From a virus, in IMG/VR virus record IMGVR_UViG_3300009177_000029, positions 41,064-105,063 of that record: 64,000 nucleotides of DNA; one strand, 5' to 3'. The translations under genes and the position numbers were made by a program. The notes beneath the pieces were generated by a model that was given only the letters and a program-made list of their open reading frames with translations, made no database searches and was not told the DNA's origin. Each line of letters starts with the position of its first letter. Positions within the stretch are counted from its first letter, which is position 1. This document shows positions 58,029 through 62,982 of the stretch, one piece after another.

Positions 58029-58616
58029 TCACACTGTAGCAGACTTGGAAGCCTGTGCAAGTTCGATCTTGCGAAGTTCCTTTTGCAGCTTTCCTTGGAT
58101 TTGCTTGGCAAATCGCTTCGTCGTACGGGACACCTTGTCCAAGCGCTTGAGAGCAAGACGCTTCTGTAGGTTACCCATGCGATCGATGAAAAGCTTTCCT
58201 TGAAGATGGTCCAACTCGTGTTGGAATGCCACAGACGTGATTCCAGAGAGCCAACGCTCGGTCACCAGGCCGCCTTCGTCTTGGTAGGTGACACGGACCG
58301 ACTCAGCGCGCTTGAGGCGTTCCAGGACGCCAGGGAAGCTGAGACAGCCCTCATTGGAGTCCACCTGGTCCGTGTGGACTGCCAGAATCTGCGGATTGAT
58401 GCACGTGATGTATTCCTGAGATTTGAAGTCACGAATCACAAACATCGAGTACAATGCACCAATCTGGTTGGCAGCGAGACCCTCAGCGCGAAATGCCTTC
58501 GCCGTATCTCTCAAGTCTGCTGACAACTGCGCGATACCCTCGTCAAAGATTTCAACCGGGTCAGTCTGCTGCTTGAGAATAGGATTCGGATAGTGAAGGA
58601 TTTCTTTGATTGCCAT
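58029..58616 (-). CDS. def: peptide deformylase
   Basis: 195 residues. Removes the formyl group from nascent N-terminal methionine, using a metal ion. All three family motifs are intact: GLAANQIG (motif I), EGCLSFPG (motif II) and HELDHLQG (motif III, metal-binding His and catalytic Glu). The C-terminal 40 residues are a basic helical extension. GAGGAG precedes the ATG. It lies between tRNA-Ser genes in the translation-support region. Phage deformylases are known in cyanophages and others. It may restore processing when host enzymes become limiting. Confidence 0.94.
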   Translation of the reverse strand: MAIKEILHYPNPILKQQTDPVEIFDEGIAQLSADLRDTAKAFRAEGLAANQIGALYSMFVIRDFKSQEYITCINPQILAVHTDQVDSNEGCLSFPGVLERLKRAESVRVTYQDEGGLVTERWLSGITSVAFQHELDHLQGKLFIDRMGNLQKRLALKRLDKVSRTTKRFAKQIQGKLQKELRKIELAQASKSATV

Positions 58617-58629
58617 GTTGTCTCCTCAC

Positions 58630-58712
58630 GGAAAGCAGTGGAATCGAACCACCACGGGCGAACCGTGCACCTGTTTTCGAGGCAGGGCTGCTCCCAGAGC
58701 AGGTTACTTTCC
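58630..58712 (-). tRNA. tRNA-Ser(CGA)
   Basis: 83 bases, long variable arm (CACGG/CCGTG with TTCG loop), acceptor GGAAAGT/GCTTTCC with G73, anticodon loop CTCGAAA giving CGA (codon TCG). Pair 31-39 is C/A. Confidence 0.9.
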
Positions 58713-58717
58713 AATAC

Positions 58718-58801
58718 GGAGAGCAGTGTACTCGAAACACCTACCCTTGCGGGTATCCGACGCTTTCCAGGCGTGGGTGGCACCTAGCCACTCTACTCTC
58801 C
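58718..58801 (-). tRNA. tRNA-Ser(GGA)
   Basis: 84 bases, variable arm present, acceptor GGAGAGT/GCTCTCC with G73, T-loop TTCGAGT, anticodon loop CTGGAAA giving GGA (codon TCC). Confidence 0.9.
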
Positions 58802-58804
58802 AAA

Positions 58805-58840
58805 TGGTGACTCACCTTCCGGTGGCCTAGCGCGTCACCA
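58805..58840 (-). other. hairpin in the spacer between serine tRNAs
   Basis: TGGTGAC/GTCACCA (7 bp) closing an inner CCACC-GGAA-GGTG hairpin. The 100-base spacer otherwise shows only a weak GGCA/TGCC hairpin. No tRNA or gene is apparent. Confidence 0.4.
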
Positions 58841-58901
58841 ACGCTTGAACTGGACTTTGCAGGATTTGATCACGCCGGCATGTGGCTTTGCCTATCCATT
58901 C

Positions 58902-58982
58902 GGAAGAAATAGGAGTCGAACCCGACCTGTTACGGCACCCTGTTTTCAAGACAGGTATGGCACCACTGCCATCTTTTCTTCC
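58902..58982 (-). tRNA. tRNA-Ser(TGA)
   Basis: 81 bases, perfect acceptor GGAAGAA/TTCTTCC with G73, anticodon stem CCTGT/ACAGG, loop CTTGAAA giving TGA (codon TCA). The T-loop is TTCGACT but only three T-stem pairs form. Confidence 0.85.
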
Positions 58983-58990
58983 AGGATGTA

Positions 58991-59224
58991 TTATGTAGCA
59001 GACTTCCTTTCGGCACGCAATCGCTTTGTTAGCTTGTAGCGGACAATAGTGCGTGCCAAATGGTCAATCTCAGCCTCAGTCAACTCATGGGAAACATGAG
59101 CGTATTCGCCAAGCATGATCATCTTGATCATGTTCCAGAAAGAGAACCGAGTATACACCTCGATAGATGGAGACTCAGGTTCCTTCCTGTCAATGTAGTG
59201 GTGGTGAAAGCTACTCGTTGTCAT
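58991..59224 (-). CDS. small unknown protein
   Basis: 77 residues from the ATG at 59224 (AGGAG eight bases upstream), overlapping the end of the HNH gene. It is helical in the second half (LTEAEIDHLARTIVRYKLTK). No family recognised. It ends just before tRNA-Ser(TGA). Confidence 0.65.
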   Translation of the reverse strand: MTTSSFHHHYIDRKEPESPSIEVYTRFSFWNMIKMIMLGEYAHVSHELTEAEIDHLARTIVRYKLTKRLRAERKSAT

Positions 59225-59762
59225 TTTCCAACTCCTGGTTCCAGTAGAGGTAGTCCCTCCAACAGTCAGGAGTGTTTGGAAGGGCAATGATGAGCTTCTG
59301 ACGTGGAGTCCAGTCAGGCTTTACCGGCTTCGAACGCAACACCATCCTTGCCTCAGCCGGAGTTCTGTCTGCCTTCTTACCGTTACACCTGATACAGCAT
59401 GTAGCGATGTTGTCCCAGACAGTCTTTCCGCCCTTGGAACGAGGAATCACGTGGTCATAGGTGAGGTTCTGTGTACCTGGCTTGTCACCACAGTATTGAC
59501 ACGTGTACTTGTCACGTGCAAATACGTTGATGCGTGAGAACTTCACACGATGCTTCTTGCCGTTGACGTACTCAAACAAGCGCACGACAGCGGGACACTT
59601 CATGGTGAGTGACATTGAAGTTAGCTCGAAGTCTTCATATTCCTTCAAGACCTCAACCTTGTCTTCGAACCAGAGGATGACTGCACGCTGCCACGAGATC
59701 ACGCGAAGTGGCTCGTAAGTAGAGTTCAACAGCAAAGTTCTGCGCTCTATGATGCTAGTCAT
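59211..59762 (-). CDS. HNH endonuclease
   Basis: 183 residues from the ATG at 59762 (GAGGAGG upstream). An N-terminal LNSTYEPLRVISWQRAVIL segment precedes the nuclease core, as in the bacterial HNH family of this type. The core has YTCQYCG, then LTYDHVIPRSKGGK and NIATCCIRCNGKK: the H-N-H triad plus two zinc CxxC pairs. It may be a homing-type or packaging-related nuclease, or a host-type protein acquired by transfer. It lies inside the tRNA region, a common home for HNH genes. Confidence 0.88.
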   Translation of the reverse strand: MTSIIERRTLLLNSTYEPLRVISWQRAVILWFEDKVEVLKEYEDFELTSMSLTMKCPAVVRLFEYVNGKKHRVKFSRINVFARDKYTCQYCGDKPGTQNLTYDHVIPRSKGGKTVWDNIATCCIRCNGKKADRTPAEARMVLRSKPVKPDWTPRQKLIIALPNTPDCWRDYLYWNQELENDNE

Positions 59763-59777
59763 TGGTTCCTCCTCAAT

Positions 59778-59860
59778 GGACCTGGTGGGAGTTGAACCCA
59801 CACGGTATCGCTACCACAACGTTTTAAGTGTCGTCTGTCTGCCTATTCCATCACAAGTCC
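59778..59860 (-). tRNA. tRNA-Leu(TAA)
   Basis: 83 bases with long variable region, acceptor GGACTTG/CAGGTCC, A73, T-loop TTCAACT, anticodon loop CTTAAAA giving TAA (codon TTA). Pair 31-39 is A/C. Confidence 0.9.
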
Positions 59861-59864
59861 TCAT

Positions 59865-59952
59865 GGTGCGTACAGGAATCGAACCCATCTTCCGGTGTTT
59901 ATCAGACGTATCGGTTATAAACCGACCTGTGGCAACCAGCCACCTACGCACC
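59865..59952 (-). tRNA. long-variable-arm tRNA with anticodon TAT (Ile-type by anticodon)
   Basis: 88 bases. Perfect acceptor GGTGCGT/ACGCACC, A73, T-loop TTCGATT, and a variable arm with a TCTG/CGGA stem. The anticodon loop TTTATAA reads TAT (codon ATA, Ile). Ile tRNAs normally lack a long variable arm, and the D-arm resembles the tRNA-Ser(GGA) one here. The charging amino acid is uncertain. Confidence 0.7.
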
Positions 59953-60144
59953 TCAATGTCTATTCAGACCACGCCACACCCAATATGCGATGTGATCCAA
60001 CACTTTTGGGTCAAGTTCGTAATCTTTGCAGTAGTTTAGCACTTCTTCGTCTTCTATCCACTCAAGCATAGACTTCCCGCCGTAGTGTGCCATGTACGCC
60101 CACTCAACTAACTTAGCCCTAGCCCTTGCTTGAGAAGTTTCCAC
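59953..60144 (-). CDS. small unknown acidic protein
   Basis: 63 codons from a GTG at 60144, overlapping the end of the hydrolase gene by 37 bases and ending directly at the preceding tRNA. It has a protein-like composition (WAYMAHYGGKSMLEWIEDEE, then VLDHIAYWVWRGL). Weak ribosome site. No family recognised. Confidence 0.5.
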   Translation of the reverse strand: METSQARARAKLVEWAYMAHYGGKSMLEWIEDEEVLNYCKDYELDPKVLDHIAYWVWRGLNRH

Positions 60145-60554
60145 ACTGCCCCTACTCGGTGCTGCCCCGAGCTTCGCGGGTTTAGAAGCCGCTGGCCCTG
60201 CTGATGGCCCATAGAGGCTCGAAGTTCTTTCATCGCTAGCGGCAGATGACGTACCGCTTCCATTGCTTGATCTGTAGCCTCTATTGCGAGGGCTGTCAAG
60301 CTCATACCCATATCCGGCTCGCGGAACAGGGAATGTGCAATGCCGAGAGAGAACAGCTTTCCACTCAGTTCGTTGAGTTCTTTCTCGTCTGCAACAGACA
60401 GGAAACCCAACGTGTTGGATTCAGCATGCCACTCTCGGGCTTGATCTGGATTTTCGAACTTGAACTCAACCAAAGCATGCATGCCTTGCACTGCCTGCGC
60501 ACCCGGAGACAAATCTCGACGAGTTACGACATACAGCTTTTGATTAGTCCGCAT
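60108..60554 (-). CDS. PTH2-type peptidyl-tRNA hydrolase
   Basis: 148 residues. Cleaves peptidyl-tRNA to recycle tRNAs stalled in translation. The first 105 residues follow the PTH2 pattern: KLYVVTRRDLSPGAQAVQGM with the conserved Gln and His (GAQAVQGMHAL), then the DEKELNELSGKLFSLGIAHS stretch, then TALAIEATDQ. PTH2 enzymes are known from archaea and eukaryotes, less often bacteria and phages. The C-terminal 40 residues are an extra Arg/Gln-rich tail. It lies among the tRNA genes, which suggests tRNA recycling. Confidence 0.85.
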   Translation of the reverse strand: MRTNQKLYVVTRRDLSPGAQAVQGMHALVEFKFENPDQAREWHAESNTLGFLSVADEKELNELSGKLFSLGIAHSLFREPDMGMSLTALAIEATDQAMEAVRHLPLAMKELRASMGHQQGQRLLNPRSSGQHRVGAVWKLLKQGLGLS

Positions 60555-60597
60555 GGTAGAAACCTACGCGCCACCAGTTTTTGTCTTTTCCATACAT

Positions 60598-60679
60598 GCC
60601 CACGGCGAGAGTCGAACTCGCACGCCTGTCAAGGCAACGGTTTTTGAGACCGTCATGTCTGCCATTCCATCACACGGGC
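60598..60679 (-). tRNA. tRNA-Leu(CAA)
   Basis: 82 bases with long variable arm, acceptor GCCCGTG/CGTGGGC, T-loop TTCGACT, A73, anticodon loop CTCAAAA giving CAA (codon TTG). Confidence 0.92.
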
Positions 60680-60723
60680 GTCACCTGGTAACCAGGTTAT
60701 CTTAGTCGCTTCGAACTAGGAGT

Positions 60724-60794
60724 GCCAATAGGAGGACTCGAACCTCACGAGCAGAGCCTTATGAGAGCCCGCTAAGCAACCTGCTTGTATTGAC
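60724..60794 (-). tRNA. tRNA-Met(CAT), or Ile by modification
   Basis: Acceptor GTCAATA/TATTGGC, A73, T-loop TTCGAGT, anticodon loop CTCATAA giving CAT. The three G-C pairs of initiator tRNA in the anticodon stem are absent, so it is an elongator Met or a lysidine-type Ile tRNA. Confidence 0.82.
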
Positions 60795-60800
60795 ATTGGG

Positions 60801-60870
60801 AGCGGCCCCGGAAGTCGCGTCCGGTTGTGAGAGCTTATGAGACTCCCCTGTCATCTCCAACTGCACCGCT
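60801..60870 (-). tRNA. divergent tRNA with CAT anticodon
   Basis: Acceptor AGCGGTG/GGCCGCT (one mismatch), T-stem CCGGA/TCCGG with loop CGCGACT (positions 54-55 are CG instead of TT), anticodon loop CTCATAA giving CAT. The D-arm pairs poorly. Either a degenerate tRNA-Met or a tRNA-like RNA. Confidence 0.55.
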
Positions 60871-60872
60871 AT

Positions 60873-60951
60873 GGGCACGGGGAGAGTCGAACTCCCACGC
60901 TATTCGCGCCAGATTCTTAGTCTGGTGTGTCTGCCATTCCACCACGCGCCC
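60873..60951 (-). tRNA. tRNA-Leu(AAG)
   Basis: 79 bases, acceptor GGGCGCG/CGTGCCC, T-loop TTCGACT, perfect anticodon stem CCAGA/TCTGG, loop CTAAGAA giving AAG (codon CTT). A34 would need deamination to inosine for wider reading. Confidence 0.92.
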
Positions 60952-60956
60952 GTTAT

Positions 60957-61037
60957 GCCGAAGAAAGGAGTCGAACCTTCATGTACGAAGTACGGCGGCT
61001 TCTAAGACCGCTGTGTCTGCCATTCCACCACTCCGGC
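60957..61037 (-). tRNA. tRNA-Leu(TAG)
   Basis: 81 bases, acceptor GCCGGAG/CTTCGGC, T-loop TTCGACT, long variable arm, anticodon loop CTTAGAA giving TAG (codon CTA). Confidence 0.92.
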
Positions 61038-61044
61038 ATTGTAT

Positions 61045-61117
61045 GCACCACCAGGGTATCGCGCCCTGCATTTGACGGTGTGTAAAACCGTTCTCGTCGC
61101 TTGCTGAGTCGTAGTGC
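61045..61117 (-). tRNA. tRNA-Val(TAC)
   Basis: Acceptor GCACTAC/GTGGTGC, perfect anticodon stem ACGGT/ACCGT, loop TTTACAC giving TAC (codon GTA). T-loop is CGCGATA (positions 54-55 CG) and the D-loop lacks adjacent GG, although C18-G55 and G19-C56 could pair. Confidence 0.75.
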
Positions 61118-61142
61118 GTTGAGAATAGGATCTTTGATTAGC

Positions 61143-61214
61143 CTCTTCGGTGAGATTTGAACTCACACCACCCGCCTTAGGAGTGCGGTACACTATCCGT
61201 TATGCTACGAAGAG
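61143..61214 (-). tRNA. tRNA-Arg(CCT)
   Basis: Perfect acceptor CTCTTCG/CGAAGAG, T-loop TTCAAAT, anticodon loop CTCCTAA giving CCT (codon AGG). Pair 31-39 is A/G. Confidence 0.92.
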
Positions 61215-61219
61215 ATTAC

Positions 61220-61291
61220 GCTCCTACTAGGATTCGAACCCAGATCGCAGCGCTTAGAAGGCGCGCACACTATCCATTGTGCTATAGAAGC
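61220..61291 (-). tRNA. tRNA-Arg(TCT)
   Basis: Acceptor GCTTCTA/TAGGAGC, T-loop TTCGAAT, anticodon loop CTTCTAA giving TCT (codon AGA). Confidence 0.92.
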
Positions 61292-61297
61292 AGTCAC

Positions 61298-61368
61298 GTA
61301 CCCGGCAGGAATCGAACCCGCATTCGGACGTTCGTAGCGTCAGAGTCTATCCGTTGACGTACAGGTAC
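61298..61368 (-). tRNA. tRNA-Arg(ACG)
   Basis: Acceptor GTACCTG/CGGGTAC, T-loop TTCGATT, D-loop with GG, anticodon loop CTACGAA giving ACG (codon CGT; A34 probably deaminated). Confidence 0.9.
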
Positions 61369-61439
61369 ATTGGTGGTGACGAAAGTGATCGTGAAGGTTT
61401 GATCTTGAAATGATGTATTCACGGTCGGCATTCACCGAA

Positions 61440-61510
61440 GCTGGTACAGGAACTTGCATCCTGATCACATCCATACCAAGGAAGTGTGTCTCTATTTACA
61501 CCTTACCAGC
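61440..61510 (-). tRNA. tRNA-Thr(GGT)
   Basis: Perfect acceptor GCTGGTA/TACCAGC, T-stem CAGGA/TCCTG with loop TGCAAGT (position 55 is G), D-loop AAATAGAG without GG, anticodon loop TTGGTAT giving GGT (codon ACC). The 71-base spacer upstream holds only weak hairpins. Confidence 0.75.
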
Positions 61511-61517
61511 GATTGGT

Positions 61518-61596
61518 CAGTCGGACGGGATTTCCACCCGTAAACTCTATGTTCTAGGCATAGTGTCTTTGCCATTGCCAGTCTCGCGACCGACTA
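61518..61596 (-). ncRNA. tRNA-Leu-like RNA with C33 and TAG at the anticodon position
   Basis: Acceptor TAGTCGG/CCGACTG, T-stem ACGGG/CCCGT with loop TGGAAAT, perfect anticodon stem CTATG/CATAG with loop CCTAGAA. The universal T33 is C and the T-loop lacks TTC. The D region resembles the local Leu tRNAs but the long variable arm is missing. A regular tRNA-Leu(TAG) exists nearby, so this may be a decayed copy or a decoy. Confidence 0.5.
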
Positions 61597-61615
61597 ACTT
61601 AGACTACCGGCTGAT

Positions 61616-61685
61616 GGACCGCTAGGGAGTCGAACCCTATCTTTCACGGTGCAAGCGTAACGTATTCCCGTCCTACTCGCGGCCC
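61616..61685 (-). tRNA. tRNA-Ala(TGC)
   Basis: Acceptor GGGCCGC/GCGGTCC, T-loop TTCGACT, anticodon loop CTTGCAC giving TGC (codon GCA). The predicted transcription start of the promoter upstream coincides with its first base. Confidence 0.9.
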
Positions 61686-61691
61686 ATTGTT

Positions 61692-61719
61692 ATGGTAACA
61701 CACCGTAGTGCGTTGTCAA
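61692..61719 (-). promoter_or_regulatory. promoter abutting tRNA-Ala
   Basis: Perfect TTGACA (61714-61719), 16-bp spacer, TACCAT (61692-61697), placed in the spacer between tRNA-Trp and tRNA-Ala. The predicted start is at about 61685, the 5' base of tRNA-Ala. Confidence 0.65.
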
Positions 61720-61721
61720 GC

Positions 61722-61792
61722 ACGCTAGGAAGGATTCGAACCCTCTTGACGCCGGTTTTGGAGGCCAGCCGCTCTCCCAGGAGCACTAACGT
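61722..61792 (-). tRNA. tRNA-Trp(CCA)
   Basis: Acceptor ACGTTAG/CTAGCGT, T-loop TTCGAAT, anticodon loop CTCCAAA giving CCA (codon TGG). Pair 31-39 is C/A. Confidence 0.92.
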
Positions 61793-61797
61793 ATGGT

Positions 61798-61894
61798 CTT
61801 GAGTTTCTACTCCCTCAGAGCCTCCCACCCTCCCTCCTCCGTGTTTTCACACGGGATCAAGTCGGGCAGTCCGAGTATCCCATAGAACCTCAAG
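61798..61894 (-). ncRNA. structured RNA candidate with 12-nt closing stem and G-rich segment
   Basis: The ends CTTGAGGTTCTA and TAGAAACTCAAG pair over 12 positions with one G/A mismatch. Inside are a GGGAT/ATCCC stem with a TCGG/CCGA tip, a CGTGT-GAAA-ACACG tetraloop hairpin, and a purine run (GGAGGAGGGAGGGTGGGAGG) that could form a quadruplex. No T-arm or anticodon. It lies between tRNA-Trp and a tRNA-like RNA. Function unknown. Confidence 0.45.
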
Positions 61895-61896
61895 TT

Positions 61897-61949
61897 TGAA
61901 GATGATCATGAGCATCTTCGACTCGCATCTGCACGGGTTGGTTACCGTG
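61897..61949 (-). other. two spacer hairpins
   Basis: GAAGATG/CATCTTC (7 bp, 8-nt loop, 61897-61918) and CACGG/CCGTG (5 bp, 61932-61949) occupy the spacer before the next RNA. No gene is seen here. Confidence 0.4.
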
Positions 61950-61961
61950 TACAAGATTGGT

Positions 61962-62061
61962 GGAGCGTGCCGGATTCTAACCAGCTCTCTACCTTGCCCA
62001 TTGAAGGGCCAGGTTGGGACTTCGCCATACTTAGTATGTGCTTACATTACACCAACGCCCC
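61962..62061 (-). ncRNA. 100-nt tRNA-like RNA without an anticodon arm
   Basis: Acceptor GGGGCGT/ACGCTCC, D-like arm GTG/CAC with loop TAATGTAAG, and T-arm GCTGG/CCGGC with loop TTAGAAT. In place of the anticodon arm are a tiny CATAC-TAA-GTATG hairpin and a longer GCCC/GGGC hairpin. T-loop position 56 is A instead of C, and T at D-loop position 19 could pair with it. Too short for a tmRNA. Candidate tRNA mimic. Confidence 0.5.
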
Positions 62062-62075
62062 GAAAACATGTGAGG

Positions 62076-62147
62076 GTGACTAGGGGGAATCGAACCCACC
62101 ACCGCCGGATTCACAGACCGGCATGCGGACCTCTACACTATAGTCAC
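62076..62147 (-). tRNA. tRNA-His(GTG)
   Basis: Perfect acceptor GTGACTA/TAGTCAC with the His-specific extra G(-1) opposite C73, T-loop TTCGATT, anticodon loop CTGTGAA giving GTG (codon CAC). Pair 31-39 is T/T. Confidence 0.92.
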
Positions 62148-62155
62148 CATGAAGC

Positions 62156-62227
62156 GCGCCCAAGGAGGATCGAACTCCCCTGGCCTTGATTGACAATCAA
62201 GTGTACTCACCAGAATACTATGAGCGC
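62156..62227 (-). tRNA. tRNA-Asp(GTC)
   Basis: Acceptor GCGCTCA/TGGGCGC, T-loop TTCGATC, perfect anticodon stem CTTGA/TCAAG, loop TTGTCAA giving GTC (codon GAC). Confidence 0.93.
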
Positions 62228-62231
62228 ATTG

Positions 62232-62268
62232 TCCAGAGGCTCTCCGCAGGTTTCCCTGCGTGAGTCTG
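62232..62268 (-). other. tetraloop hairpin between tRNA-Ile and tRNA-Asp
   Basis: CCAGA/TCTGG and CGCAGG-GAAA-CCTGCG form one long hairpin with a short internal loop, filling the spacer. Possible processing element. Confidence 0.5.
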
Positions 62269-62272
62269 GTAT

Positions 62273-62343
62273 GGAGCTAGAAAGAGTCGAACTTTCGTAA
62301 CATCGTTATCAGCGATGTGTACTAACCGTTATACGATAGCTCC
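62273..62343 (-). tRNA. tRNA-Ile(GAT)
   Basis: Perfect acceptor GGAGCTA/TAGCTCC, T-loop TTCGACT, perfect anticodon stem CATCG/CGATG, loop CTGATAA giving GAT (codon ATC). Confidence 0.94.
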
Positions 62344-62357
62344 GTTAGAAATCTGAT

Positions 62358-62429
62358 GCCGCCGACTGGACTCGAACCAGCATTTGTGTCCGGTTAAAAG
62401 CCGGGTGCCAACCTTTAGGCGACGACGAC
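62358..62429 (-). tRNA. tRNA-Lys(TTT)
   Basis: Acceptor GTCGTCG/CGGCGGC with wobbles, T-loop TTCGAGT, anticodon loop CTTTTAA giving TTT (codon AAA). Confidence 0.92.
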
Positions 62430-62435
62430 AGAAAT

Positions 62436-62506
62436 CGGAGTAGGGTGAATCGAACACCCGACATCACCGCCCCAAACGGTGCGACATACCACTTGCCTAT
62501 ACTCCG
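62436..62506 (-). tRNA. tRNA-Pro(TGG)
   Basis: Perfect acceptor CGGAGTA/TACTCCG, T-loop TTCGATT, perfect anticodon stem CACCG/CGGTG, loop TTTGGGG giving TGG (codon CCA). Confidence 0.93.
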
Positions 62507-62511
62507 ATGGC

Positions 62512-62582
62512 AGATTCCCGTGGTCATACTCCACGATCTTTCCCCGTTGTCAGGGATGCTCTGAAACTTGAGCTAGGAACCT
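62512..62582 (-). ncRNA. 71-nt cloverleaf RNA with no canonical tRNA loops
   Basis: All four tRNA arms form with normal lengths: acceptor AGGTTCC/GGAATCT, D-stem GCTC/GAGC, middle stem TCCCT/GGGGA, T-stem CGTGG/CCACG (perfect). Yet the T-loop is AGTATGA, the D-loop AAGTTTCA, and the anticodon loop a 6-nt GACAAC without T33. It cannot decode normally. It sits between tRNA-Pro and another divergent RNA. Candidate structural tRNA mimic. Confidence 0.55.
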
Positions 62583-62651
62583 ATTAGTTAGTGACGAGAG
62601 TGACCGAGTTGTTTAGCCTAGCACTGGCAGCCCCGTTTGTTTAGAACTGAT

Positions 62652-62715
62652 GGAGCTTACGGGAGTTGCACCCGCGTCGGATCATATTCAGTGATGTAAA
62701 CCCAATCGAGCATTC
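62652..62715 (-). ncRNA. degenerate tRNA-Phe-like element
   Basis: T-stem GCGGG/CCCGT with loop TGCAACT and an anticodon-like arm CATCA/TGATC with loop CTGAATA (GAA at the anticodon place). The 3' acceptor strand AAGCTCC finds no good 5' partner and the D-arm is unclear. A complete tRNA-Phe(GAA) lies nearby. Probably a decayed tRNA. The 70 bases upstream hold nothing I can identify. Confidence 0.35.
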
Positions 62716-62720
62716 ACTAT

Positions 62721-62802
62721 GGTTGAGGAAGGAATCGAACCTACTGTTCCCGAAGGAGGCGGTTTTACAGACCGCTGCGCCGACCATTGACGCGTCTCAA
62801 CC
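62721..62802 (-). tRNA. tRNA-Tyr(GTA)
   Basis: 82 bases with variable arm, perfect acceptor GGTTGAG/CTCAACC, T-loop TTCGATT, perfect anticodon stem GCGGT/ACCGC, loop CTGTAAA giving GTA (codon TAC). Confidence 0.93.
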
Positions 62803-62808
62803 AGATAT

Positions 62809-62895
62809 CAGGGCGACAGGACTCGAACCTGCACGGCGATCTTGTGTTACTCGTCTCCAAAACGAGAGGGCTACCATCTACCCACCTACACCCTG
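62809..62895 (-). tRNA. long-variable-region tRNA with TGG anticodon (Pro-type by anticodon)
   Basis: 87 bases. Acceptor CAGGGTG/CGCCCTG, T-loop TTCGAGT, perfect anticodon stem CTCGT/ACGAG, loop TTTGGAG giving TGG (codon CCA). A 17-nt variable region is unusual for tRNA-Pro, and a normal tRNA-Pro(TGG) is close by. C1-G72 fits Pro identity. Confidence 0.7.
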
Positions 62896-62899
62896 GTAT

Positions 62900-62974
62900 G
62901 CAGCTTCTTGGAGTCGAACCAAGTTCTACGGCTTTTCAGACCGTCGCGTATGTAACCCTACTCGCTCAAGCTGC
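62900..62974 (-). tRNA. tRNA-Phe(GAA)
   Basis: Perfect acceptor GCAGCTT/AAGCTGC, T-loop TTCGACT, anticodon stem ACGGT/GCCGT, loop CTGAAAA giving GAA (codon TTC). The D-loop is long (about 14 nt). Confidence 0.9.
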
Positions 62975-62982
62975 GTTTGTAC

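Noticed and set aside
57910-58203. Plus-strand open frames crossing the tRNA array
   Set aside because: They are translations of tRNA genes read on the wrong strand; the repeated ESNP-like peptides come from T-arms.
61962-62061. tmRNA
   Set aside because: The element is only 100 nt, with no tag reading frame or pseudoknot region.
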